DNA of 64,000 nucleotides from Nocardia sp. NBC_00416. GTDB taxonomy: Bacteria; Actinomycetota; Actinomycetes; Mycobacteriales; Mycobacteriaceae. The stretch's first letter is position 1. Each line of letters begins with the position of its first letter. The position numbers and the translations under genes were made by a program. The stretch lies in assembly GCF_036032445.1 (NCBI RefSeq), contig NZ_CP107932.1, positions 3,536,501 to 3,600,500 on the forward strand. The letters are read 5' to 3'. The notes under the pieces were generated by a model. The model had not been told where the DNA came from and made no database searches. It was given only the letters and a program-made list of their open reading frames with translations. Shown here piece by piece: positions 54,167 through 61,310 of this stretch.

Positions 54167-54223
54167 GAATAGAGCGGCCCTCCGTAGCCTTCCCGCGTCT
54201 GCCGGAGGGCTCACCGTCTATTC
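54167..54223. promoter_or_regulatory. Long nested inverted repeat upstream of the CoiA-like gene
   Basis: Two perfect stems nest: GAATAGA (54167-54173) with TCTATTC (54217-54223), and GCCCTCCG (54177-54184) with CGGAGGGC (54203-54210), with an 18-base loop. It ends 15 bases before the GTG start at 54239. It could fold in the mRNA leader to block or attenuate the gene, or act as a DNA cruciform/operator. Confidence 0.5.
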
Positions 54224-54238
54224 GACAGGGGTGTCCGA

Positions 54239-55570
54239 GTGGGTTTCTCCGACCAGCTCACCGTCGCGCTCGATCTCTCGTGCGGGCAGTACGTCTGCGC
54301 GCCGACAGATCCCGCCGACCCGCACGTACACGACTTCAGGCGCAAAAGCCTCGTCGGTGACAGGTCGCTGGTATGCGCGGCCTGTTTCACCGAGTTCGGC
54401 GACAAAGTACCCGTGGTGGTCCGCGCCCGCGTGGGTGGGCAACGCCGACCGCACTTCGCCCATCCACCCGGGTTCGCGCCCGTCGGCAGCCGGCATCATC
54501 CTGAGACACTGTGGCATCTGACCGGCAAGGCCGTGCTGGCCGAGTGGGCTCTCCGTCAGCCGGGTGTGGTCGAAGCCGATACCGAGGTGTGGATGCCCCG
54601 CCGGGAACGCCGCGCCGATGTCCGCGTCGTATTCGCCGACCGCCGGGAAGTAGCTCTCGAAGTCCAGAGGGGGCCGCTGACAGATGCGGAGTGGAGCCAA
54701 AGACATCACGACTACCGACGCAACGGAGTCGTCGATGTCTGGTTCTGGCATCCCACCAGCCGTCCGCACTGGATCGTGCTCAGCGAGCCCGACAGCCGTC
54801 AACACCTGTGGACATTGGATCCCGCCCAGCGGTCCGCGTCCGTGATGATCGGGGCACCGCATCGAACCCTATGGCCAGAACCGCCGACCGAGGATAATGC
54901 CACCCACCAGGTGCCGCACCTGCCGCCGTGCGTCTACGACGAGTTGCTCGCACACCCATGCCGACTCGACGACCTCACCTTGACACCGCGCGGCCTCGCG
55001 ATCCCCACCCAGCTGCACCAGTCATTGACCGACGCGCTACACCACGAACGCGAGCTCCTGCGAACACGTCGACAGCATCGCCTCAACCAGCACAATCACC
55101 CCACTCCGGCAACCGAGCCGGTGCACATAAATCCCTCCCGGACCTCCAGTCCCGTCCCGACTGTGGTCGGCACTACCGGGCCCCCACCCATCGCCGACCC
55201 CGAGGCGCTCGCTCACTTGCGCTGGGTCCGGCTCCAGAACACGTTCGTAAAGAACGGCCATCTCCCGGCATACACCGACGCCCCTCAATTCCGGCGAACC
55301 CGGAACTTTCGGCAACCGCTCACCTGCGTCAACTGCAGCCACACACTCTCGCCAGACACCGCTCCTGGAGAAATCCCGAGCTGCCCGCCGGCGCCCCAGA
55401 TCGGCAACTACCAGCCACCAGCAACCAGGCGACCTGCCGCTCCTCTACACGATCCAGCAACACCATCGAACAGTTCGCGCGCCGCGTCAGCGATCACAGG
55501 CGATCAGGCCCATGTTCATCGAGTCAACCGGCAAAAGGTTCCGGACAACGACCAGCTGCTCCTGTTCTGA
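54239..55570 (+). CDS. CoiA-like competence/nuclease-family protein
   Basis: The product is 443 aa with a GTG start. An N-terminal zinc ribbon (LVCAACFTEFGDKVPV) precedes RRPHFAHPPG, HHPETLWHLTGKAVLAEW and the nuclease core RRADVRVVF...EVALEVQRGPLTDAEWSQR. This is the order seen in CoiA-family PD-(D/E)xK proteins (P/A-D-V, then E-I/V-Q). Then come HDYRRNGVVDVWFWHP and a Pro-rich tail with a second Cys pair (TCVNCSH). In firmicutes CoiA acts in recombination during competence. In actinomycetes such proteins lie in mobile regions and may be nucleases of conjugation or defence. Confidence 0.75.
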   Translation: MGFSDQLTVALDLSCGQYVCAPTDPADPHVHDFRRKSLVGDRSLVCAACFTEFGDKVPVVVRARVGGQRRPHFAHPPGFAPVGSRHHPETLWHLTGKAVLAEWALRQPGVVEADTEVWMPRRERRADVRVVFADRREVALEVQRGPLTDAEWSQRHHDYRRNGVVDVWFWHPTSRPHWIVLSEPDSRQHLWTLDPAQRSASVMIGAPHRTLWPEPPTEDNATHQVPHLPPCVYDELLAHPCRLDDLTLTPRGLAIPTQLHQSLTDALHHERELLRTRRQHRLNQHNHPTPATEPVHINPSRTSSPVPTVVGTTGPPPIADPEALAHLRWVRLQNTFVKNGHLPAYTDAPQFRRTRNFRQPLTCVNCSHTLSPDTAPGEIPSCPPAPQIGNYQPPATRRPAAPLHDPATPSNSSRAASAITGDQAHVHRVNRQKVPDNDQLLLF

Positions 55571-55647
55571 CATGTGCTCATTGCGCCGGGCGGACGTAGG
55601 CAGCGTATATATCGCACCCAGCACTGGCACCCAGCTGCTATTTCTGT

Positions 55648-55686
55648 GGAGCTAAGGGGACTCGAACCCCTGACCCCCACACACCC
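55648..55686 (-). repeat. 3-prime fragment of a tRNA-Ala gene (probable attachment-site remnant)
   Basis: On the minus strand the fragment ends with the T-arm AGGGG-TTCGAGT-CCCCT (perfect 5-base stem), then TAGCTCC and discriminator A, the 3-prime acceptor of tRNA-Ala. The 5-prime half (GGGGCTA, D-arm, anticodon) is absent upstream. Such 3-prime pieces mark att sites of integrated elements. By orientation, an intact tRNA-Ala copy would be expected at higher coordinates, outside this window. Confidence 0.7.
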
Positions 55687-55903
55687 ATTCCGGTGCGGCG
55701 CGCCGACACCTCATGCTGGCGATCTTGTAAAGCTCGGCCGACAGCAGCGGGATCTGGGGTTGTGGCGATGCGCAGGAGCTCACGGCGGGTCGGGCTCGAG
55801 TTGGCGGCTGTTCTGGCCGGTCGCCACAAGTAGTGCTGGTGTTACCTGCCGATCCGGCGCCTGCTACCGAATCAGTAGCGCGCCGGCCCTGACTGGAACC
55901 GGC

Positions 55904-56050
55904 CTACCTGGAACCGGCGTCCGGGCGGGTGGCGGCGTCCGGCTCGGGCACCGCGGTCAGGAACACCGGTTGCGGAGCATCGGCCGGTATCGCGTACGGC
56001 TCGGGTTCGGCCGGGACGTGACTGAACAGTCCAGCATTGTCGTCGTACAT
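55904..56050 (-). CDS. 48-aa peptide A, paralogue of peptide B
   Basis: ATG at 56050, stop TAG at 55904-55906. The peptide begins MYDDNAGLFSHVPAEPEPYA and continues through PQPVFLTAVPEPD to DAGSR. It shares GLFSHVPAEPEPYA, QP-FLTA-PE-D and total length with the peptide encoded at 57885-58031. It is acidic and Pro-rich, without Cys, signal peptide or membrane segment. Conservation of frame and length between the copies, including 14 identical residues in a row, shows both are or were translated. The function is unknown; a short precursor or regulatory peptide is possible. Confidence 0.65.
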   Translation of the reverse strand: MYDDNAGLFSHVPAEPEPYAIPADAPQPVFLTAVPEPDAATRPDAGSR

Positions 56051-56258
56051 GTTCGTGCTCCGATCTTCGGTGTGCGCTGCCGGTGGAAGTCGCGGCAGGC
56101 AAGGTCGAGATGCGCGTCCCGTGGTGGTCGGGCCGACCGGCGGTCCGGGGCCTTTCGGGGATACCCATCCGAACCCAAGGCCGCTCCGCGCCGGACTGCC
56201 GAGTGGAGCAACCCGTCGCGGAGGTGGCGGGATTGCGGCAGTTCGAAAGAGGTCCTGT

Positions 56259-56316
56259 CGGGCTCGGCAGCCGATCGGCTGCTCGACGGTGTTCTCACCA
56301 TCGTAGTCCCATCCGC
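56259..56316 (-). repeat. Paralogous leader segment of the peptide A copy
   Basis: This segment matches the region 58340-58405 upstream of peptide B (TCGGCAGCCG-TCGGCTGCTCGA, then GTGTTC and CGTAGTC), with a few substitutions and small gaps. It shows that the peptide A locus is a duplicate of the whole upstream part of the peptide B locus. The small basic peptide gene between leader and peptide is not intact here. Confidence 0.5.
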
Positions 56317-57018
56317 CCCTGCCGCACGCCTCCCGGTCGAGAATCCGGTCCGCGACCGCGTCGTCGGCGCACGCGCCGCTTCACTGCATCGATCACGCCG
56401 GGCTGAAACTGAAACCTCCGTTGCGGGCTACAGGCACCGAGCGCATGCCCACTTGTGAACGGCAGGTCATCCTCCGCAGACTCGCCGAAGCCGGGCATCT
56501 AACTGACGAGGCCGAGACACGCGCAGTCAGCCGGCCCACTCGATCATCGCAATCGTCAGATCGGACACGAATCCACCATGACCAAGACGTTTCCCGGTTG
56601 ACCTTGCTTTGCGTGTCCAACCGAGTATCGGTACCTGTGACGAACGACCGCCGAGTCGCCCAGCCGGTTGGAAATCCGACCCGCCCGGACAGCATCCCCA
56701 GGGGCGCCCCGCCGGTTCCGCCTGTTGCCCGGTGCGTGGCGCTACAAATTTTCTACAGATTTCACACGGGTCAGGATGGGAAGCCAGGGGCACGAAGGAA
56801 CAGCGTCGGGACCCGCAAAGTGCCATCTAACTGCACAAACAGGGAAATCATGGGAAATACTGGGCGACGTCGGGGACCTGCGGAAACGCTGTGCCGACTT
56901 CATGACCAGTAAAGGATAGCTGTCACGGGTCGCCCGTTATTCCCCCCTGCTCCCGGGCGGTTGACGTGCGGATTCATACCGTGAGGTCAGTGCGCCGATC
57001 CGCACGGCGGCGGCGGGC
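56317..57018. other. Region without a supported gene; holds repeat copy C
   Basis: Open frames have no ribosome-binding site and read as shadows. The only structure found is the repeat near 56577-56645. A G/C-rich purine tract leads into the PatA-like gene end. Confidence 0.35.
56577..56645. repeat. Dispersed repeat, copy C
   Basis: ATGACCA-G-CGTTT, GTTG-CC, TTTG-GT-TCC, CCGAG and ACCTG-GAC-AACGA occur in the same order and spacing as in copy B (52625-52695), with one single-base gap. About two thirds of positions are identical by eye. It extends the repeat family beyond the defence island. Confidence 0.4.
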
Positions 57019-57891
57019 TCATTCTTCGCTCCAGAGTCGCTGCAGCATGTGCCAGTCGGCCGGATGGGCGGCGATCGAGGCGGCGAAACGGTCGGCCAGG
57101 ATCTGAGTGGCGTGCTGGAGGCCGCGGGAAGTGTCGATCGGTTCACCGACGGAGAAGCCCCAGCCGGTCGGGGTGAACCAGCAGTGCACCGGCAGCAGCG
57201 CGGCGCCCGTCTCGATCGCGAGCCGGGCCGGACCGGCGGGCATGGTCATCGGCTCGCCGAAGAACGTGACCGGGACGCCCGCGCCGGACATATCGCGCTC
57301 GCCGAGCAGGCCGACCAGGCCTCCCGCGCGCAGCCGGTCGGCGAGTTGTGCGTACGGCGGCGTCTCGGAGCCGGTCAGCGGGATGATCTCGAATCCGAGG
57401 TGCTCGCGGAAGCGGACGAATCGCCGGAACAGGGATTCCGGTTTCAGTCGTTCGGCGACAACGGTGGGAGTACCGAGCCGGCGCACGACCCAGACCCCGG
57501 CCAGGTCCCAGTTGCCGCTGTGCGGCAGGGCCATGACCACGCCGCGACCGGCGGCGTGCGCGCGATGCATGTGGTCGAGCCCGGTCGCCGAGGATTCGAT
57601 GGTCCGCGCCAGTTCTTCGGGGTCCATCGCGGGCAGCCGGAAAGCCTCCCGCCAGTACCTGGCGTAGGAGCGCAGACTTGCCCGCATCAGATCCTGCGGG
57701 ACCTCTTCGGGCGTGACACCGAGCACTCGGGCGAGGTTGCGCCGTAACTGGACCGGGCCACCCGTGCGGCGGGCGACACGATCGGCGGCGGCGTCGAACA
57801 GCCAGACCGCCCAGCGGTGCGGTAGCGCGCGGACCATCCGCCAGCCGGCCGCGTAGCCGAGGTCCTGCACACGGGCGGAAAGGGTTACCAA
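57019..57891 (-). CDS. PatA-like phosphatidylinositol mannoside acyltransferase
   Basis: The product is 290 aa. The sequence aligns by memory with mycobacterial PatA (LpxL/HtrB superfamily): VRALP, LRRNLARVLGV, SYARYWREAFRLP, the catalytic LPHSGNWDLAGVW (H-x4-D), VVAERLKPESLFRRFV, FFGEP...MPAGPARLAIETGAALLP and AAHPADWHMLQ. PatA acylates the mannose of PIMs in the inner membrane. TTG at 57891 overlaps the stop of peptide B; GTG 57870 is an alternative. It is not in the usual pgsA-patA-pimA order, so it may be a paralogue with another acceptor. Confidence 0.85.
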   Translation of the reverse strand: MVTLSARVQDLGYAAGWRMVRALPHRWAVWLFDAAADRVARRTGGPVQLRRNLARVLGVTPEEVPQDLMRASLRSYARYWREAFRLPAMDPEELARTIESSATGLDHMHRAHAAGRGVVMALPHSGNWDLAGVWVVRRLGTPTVVAERLKPESLFRRFVRFREHLGFEIIPLTGSETPPYAQLADRLRAGGLVGLLGERDMSGAGVPVTFFGEPMTMPAGPARLAIETGAALLPVHCWFTPTGWGFSVGEPIDTSRGLQHATQILADRFAASIAAHPADWHMLQRLWSEE

Positions 57892-58031
57892 CTGCCGTCG
57901 TCCGACGGCGCGGCGTTGTCCTGTTCGGGTGTGGCGGTCAGGAAGAGGGGCTGATGATCCACGGTCGGCGGCGCGTAGGGCTCCGGTTCGGCGGGGACGT
58001 GGCTGAACAGTCCGGGTTCGTCGTTGTGCAC
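57885..58031 (-). CDS. 48-aa peptide B, coupled to the PatA-like gene
   Basis: GTG at 58031, TAA at 57885-57887, overlapping the start of the acyltransferase gene. The peptide begins VHNDEPGLFSHVPAEPEPYA and continues HQPLFLTATPEQD to DDGSW. It is a close paralogue of peptide A. The overlap implies translational coupling with the acyltransferase, so a joint role (regulator, partner or substrate) is plausible but unproven. Confidence 0.65.
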   Translation of the reverse strand: MHNDEPGLFSHVPAEPEPYAPPTVDHQPLFLTATPEQDNAAPSDDGSW

Positions 58032-58144
58032 AGTCGGTACTCCGGTCGTAGGTGATTGGGTGTTGCGGGTTTTCGTTGCGCGGGCGGCTGGAACAAGTTA
58101 CTCGTCCGGCCTACCGGCTCATGCGGTCTCACCGGTGATAACAG

Positions 58145-58321
58145 TCAGCGGCGCAACCTACTTCGCATAATTCTGCCCATACCTCGTTCCACCAGGCTGT
58201 TGGGCGGCCTGCCGCCCCGATCGGTCCGACGGCGGCTGTCGTCGTCGGTCGCGGCGAGGATCCGCCGCGAGACCATCCGGACCCGATGCAGCCACTGGCC
58301 GAGCTGGAGTTCCCTGGTCAC
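58145..58321 (-). CDS. Basic 58-aa peptide upstream of peptide B
   Basis: GTG at 58321 lies 8 bases after GGAGG; GTG 58330 is an alternative. The peptide (VTRELQLGQWLHRVRMVSRRILAATDDD...) has a basic amphipathic helix followed by an Arg-rich tail (GMGRIMRSRLRR). No family is recognised. It is followed by peptide B after 113 bases. The equivalent gene is degraded in the peptide A copy. Confidence 0.5.
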   Translation of the reverse strand: MTRELQLGQWLHRVRMVSRRILAATDDDSRRRTDRGGRPPNSLVERGMGRIMRSRLRR

Positions 58322-58355
58322 AGAAATCACCTCCAGACCTGCTCGGGAGGGGCAT

Positions 58356-58397
58356 TCATCGGAATCGGCAGCCGGACGGCTGCTCGATCGTGTTCAT
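58356..58397 (-). other. 13-codon upstream ORF
   Basis: ATG at 58397 encodes MNTIEQPSGCRFR. The surrounding segment is conserved in the peptide A copy (there reading NTVEQPIGCRAR, but without an ATG in frame), which suggests that the DNA or RNA, or the short peptide, mattered. It could be a leader ORF of the basic-peptide/peptide B/acyltransferase unit. Confidence 0.3.
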
Positions 58398-58494
58398 ACC
58401 CACCGTAGTCGCAATCCCCCACGCCCGTCGCCGGGACCGGACATTCCGAGTCACCGCGGTAGTAGTGCCGGTCACCCCGGTTGACACCCACCTA

Positions 58495-58525
58495 TTGAAC
58501 GTACCGTTGGATAGCGGTACGGTAG
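58495..58525 (+). promoter_or_regulatory. Candidate promoter with palindrome for the secreted-protein gene
   Basis: TTGAAC (58496-58501) and TACGGT are spaced by 17 bases, a reasonable -35/-10 pair for the gene at 58604. A perfect inverted repeat, GTACCG (58501-58506) and CGGTAC (58515-58520), lies across the spacer, a good place for a repressor. Confidence 0.4.
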
Positions 58526-58603
58526 GCGATGTTCCAATAAAGCACCGCAAAGGTGCGACCGCCCCCCAGGCCAGACCGGGGCGTGACGAGTGAGGACCCA
58601 CCG

Positions 58604-59176
58604 ATGAACCGAAACCCCGAACAGCGCACCCGCCGCCTCGCCGCGCGAATCGCCGCGATCGCGGTCATCGCCCTCGCCCCCCTGGCCGTCACCGCCGGCC
58701 CCGCCCTCGCCGACCCCGGCCAGGCGACCCCGATCAGCGATTCCAGCGACAGCTTCGGCGATAGCAACGGCTGGGACAGCAACGGCTGGGACGACAACGA
58801 TCACCAGGCCTGGGACGGCGACGACTGGGGCGACAACGGCGACTTCGGCTGGGACGACAACGGCCAATACGGCTACAAAGACCACAACCGCCAGAACTAC
58901 GACGGCTACGAAGACCACCTCAACAGCGGCGGAAACAACTACCCCGACCGCGACTCCCACAGCAACCGCGGCCGCGACTACGACGAGCCAGTCGACTGGA
59001 ACCGCGAGAACCACGGCGGCGGCAGCCAGAACCCTCCGGTCTGGAACGTGCCCAACCCCTACATCCCGCCGCCCGCGCCCAGCCTGCTGCCCCAGGTCCA
59101 TCTCCCCGCACTGCCGGGCCTGCCCTTCGCGCTCCCCGGCCTGCCGCCCTTCCTCGGCACGGGCAGCGCCCGCTGA
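58604..59176 (+). CDS. Secreted Asp/Asn/Gly/Trp-rich low-complexity protein
   Basis: ATG at 58604 follows TGAGGACCC. The product is 190 aa. The signal peptide is clear: RTRRLAARIAAIAVIALAPLAVTAGPALA, cleavage after ALA. The mature region repeats DSNGWDSNGWDDND and related units to about residue 130, very acidic and possibly Ca-binding or disordered. A Pro/Leu-rich tail follows (PPPAPSLLPQVHLPALPGLP). It has no Cys. Similar low-complexity exported proteins exist in Nocardia with no known role. Confidence 0.8.
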   Translation: MNRNPEQRTRRLAARIAAIAVIALAPLAVTAGPALADPGQATPISDSSDSFGDSNGWDSNGWDDNDHQAWDGDDWGDNGDFGWDDNGQYGYKDHNRQNYDGYEDHLNSGGNNYPDRDSHSNRGRDYDEPVDWNRENHGGGSQNPPVWNVPNPYIPPPAPSLLPQVHLPALPGLPFALPGLPPFLGTGSAR

Positions 59177-59284
59177 CACAGCACTCGAGTAGCCGTTGAA
59201 CAGCGGTACATAGATGAGTGAGTCGTTATCGAACAGTAGAAAAGGACTGGACCGCTACAGGCCGGGCTCGAACCGACCGGCCGA

Positions 59285-60220
59285 TCACCCGGGCACGACC
59301 GCCTCGGCCAGTTGCCGGCCCGCCGCCGCGAGCACGGCGTGCGCGGCATCCGAGAGGTCTTCCGCCCGGACCGCGCGCTCACACCGACGCGCCAGCTCCT
59401 TGCGATCCGTCCCCGCCGGTTCGACCGCGGCGAGGACGACCTCGGCGGTGAGACCCCGTGCCCGCAATACCCGGACCACCGAGCCGACCAGAGTGTCGTC
59501 GCCGACGAAACCCGGGACGGTGGACCGATTACCGTGCGAATCCAGGTACCGCAGCCGGACCGGCTGCACCGGTGTCGCGGTGTCGACGGCGGCCTGGAAC
59601 AACGCCGGGCGCAATGTCCCATAGGCACGACCACACCAGGTGGTGCCTTCGGGGAAGAACCCGATCCGTTCCCCGGCGGCGAGCCGCTGCCCGATCTGCT
59701 CCACCACCTGCGGCAGGCGGCGCAGGCGCTCCCGCTCGATCGGAACAACCCGCAGCACCCGCGCGAGTTTTCCGAGCACCGGCCAGTCGATCAGATCCGC
59801 CCGCGCCACGAACGCGAGCGGCTGCACCGCGGCGAGCACGACGATATCCGCCCACCCGATATGCCCAGCGACGACCAGGACCCCGGCCCCCGGCCCGGCG
59901 AACCGCGCTCCGACCGCCGCAGCTCCGGTTCGCCGGTCCACCACGCGCAGCCGGATACCGCAGGCACGCAGGAGGGCCTGCGCGAATCGCCGCTGCACTC
60001 CCGAACGCCGGGTCGCCGGCGTGACGATATGCGCGAACGGGTAGGCGAGCAGCACCGATACCGCCGCTGCCGCGCGGAGTCCCGCGCGCACCACACCGAT
60101 GTCGGGACGATTCTGCACACAGCCCGTCCCGCACGGACTCACCGGCATCCAGGCGTGCCGTACGGGCGGACCGGCATCCGGAGCGGGTACCTGCGCGACC
60201 GGGTTCGCGGCGATCTCCAT
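59285..60220 (-). CDS. 1-acyl-sn-glycerol-3-phosphate acyltransferase-like (PlsC/OlsA)
   Basis: The product is 311 aa. The NHxxxxD-type motif is GHIGWADIVVL, followed by FVARADLIDWPVLGKLA, VVPIERERLRRLP and FFPEGTTWCG, the four conserved blocks of PlsC-type acyltransferases. A hydrophobic N-terminal helix (AAAAVSVLLAYPFAHIV) anchors it to the membrane. With the OlsB-like gene ending 4 bases upstream it forms the pair (as Rv3026c/Rv3027c in M. tuberculosis) expected for ornithine-lipid or related acyl-lipid synthesis. Confidence 0.85.
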   Translation of the reverse strand: MEIAANPVAQVPAPDAGPPVRHAWMPVSPCGTGCVQNRPDIGVVRAGLRAAAAVSVLLAYPFAHIVTPATRRSGVQRRFAQALLRACGIRLRVVDRRTGAAAVGARFAGPGAGVLVVAGHIGWADIVVLAAVQPLAFVARADLIDWPVLGKLARVLRVVPIERERLRRLPQVVEQIGQRLAAGERIGFFPEGTTWCGRAYGTLRPALFQAAVDTATPVQPVRLRYLDSHGNRSTVPGFVGDDTLVGSVVRVLRARGLTAEVVLAAVEPAGTDRKELARRCERAVRAEDLSDAAHAVLAAAGRQLAEAVVPG

Positions 60221-60224
60221 CAGA

Positions 60225-61052
60225 TCACCGCCCGCCGTCGAAATTCGCGGCCGCGCCGCGTAACCGGTCGAGGTACCGGGTGTTGATGGTGTCGAGCCCC
60301 AGCAACACGACGAAATCCGCGACGGCGAAATCCGGATCGTGCGCGGGCTCGCCGCAGATCTCGGCGCCGAGCCGCAGGTACCCGTTGAGCAGGGGCGGCA
60401 GTTTCGGGCGGGCAGGTGCGGGAAGGTCGTCGAGTGTCACCCCGTCGACCGCCACTGGACGGTAGGGCCGCACCCGCTTCTCCGGCGCGCAGGCGTGTTT
60501 GCCGAGCAGGAGGTCACGGACCCCGCGAACATTGACACCGGCCGGTTCGTCTGGGCTGTTCTGCATGGGCACCGAGGCACATCCCATCACCCAGTCGTAT
60601 CCGGTGAGCTGGATGTAGTGCAGGATCCCGGCCCACATCAGGGTGAGCACCGAGCCGTTGCGGTGTTCGGGGACCACGCAGGCGCGGCCCATTTCGACGA
60701 TCCGCAGACCGTCGGGATCGAGGTGGGTGAGGTCGAATTCGGTGGCCGTGTAGTAACCGCCGGCCGCAGCGACCCGGTCCGGCGGCAGCATCCGGTAACA
60801 GCCGACGAACTCGCCGGTCGACTCGTCACGCACCAGCATGTGATCGCAGTGCTGGTCGAAACTGTCGGCGTCCAGGCCGGTCCCGTCGTCGGGAATCCGG
60901 AAACCGGGCTCATTGGCGAAAACGTTGTACCGCAACCGCTGCGCCGCGATGCGATGGTCGGTGTCGGAGGAAACGATCAATGCGTACCGGGAGCGGTGAT
61001 CCTCGCCGCCGGCCGGTCGAGCCGGGGCCGTCAGCACGGACGTAATAGCCAT
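60225..61052 (-). CDS. OlsB-like GNAT N-acyltransferase
   Basis: ATG at 61052 starts MAITSVLTAPARPAGG; the product is 275 aa. The N-acyltransferase (ornithine-acyl-ACP, hemolysin-like) blocks are RIAAQRLRYNVFANEPGF, FDQHCDHMLVRDESTGEFVGCYRML, and IVEMGRACVVPEHRNGSVLTLMWAGI. It would transfer a hydroxyacyl chain to an amino group, the first step of ornithine-lipid synthesis; the following PlsC-like enzyme would add the second acyl chain. Confidence 0.85.
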   Translation of the reverse strand: MAITSVLTAPARPAGGEDHRSRYALIVSSDTDHRIAAQRLRYNVFANEPGFRIPDDGTGLDADSFDQHCDHMLVRDESTGEFVGCYRMLPPDRVAAAGGYYTATEFDLTHLDPDGLRIVEMGRACVVPEHRNGSVLTLMWAGILHYIQLTGYDWVMGCASVPMQNSPDEPAGVNVRGVRDLLLGKHACAPEKRVRPYRPVAVDGVTLDDLPAPARPKLPPLLNGYLRLGAEICGEPAHDPDFAVADFVVLLGLDTINTRYLDRLRGAAANFDGGR

Positions 61053-61310
61053 GCTGCCAAGCAGGCCAGTCCGACACTGCGCTACGGCGTCCGTAACGTG
61101 TCGCCCGCATGCCGGTTCGGTTAACGAGACGTAGGTCACACCAGACGTTCACCGCCGGGTATCCGCGTGTTCGTCCGTGCCACAGATCCGGCCCCCGGAG
61201 TTGGGCCGACCACGACCTGGAATTCGCCTGTCACCGAAGCTGTGCGCCGCGGCGTCACCGGCGCTGTGCGCCGCGGGCGGACCTCACTCGACCAGGCCCG
61301 CCCACGGACG

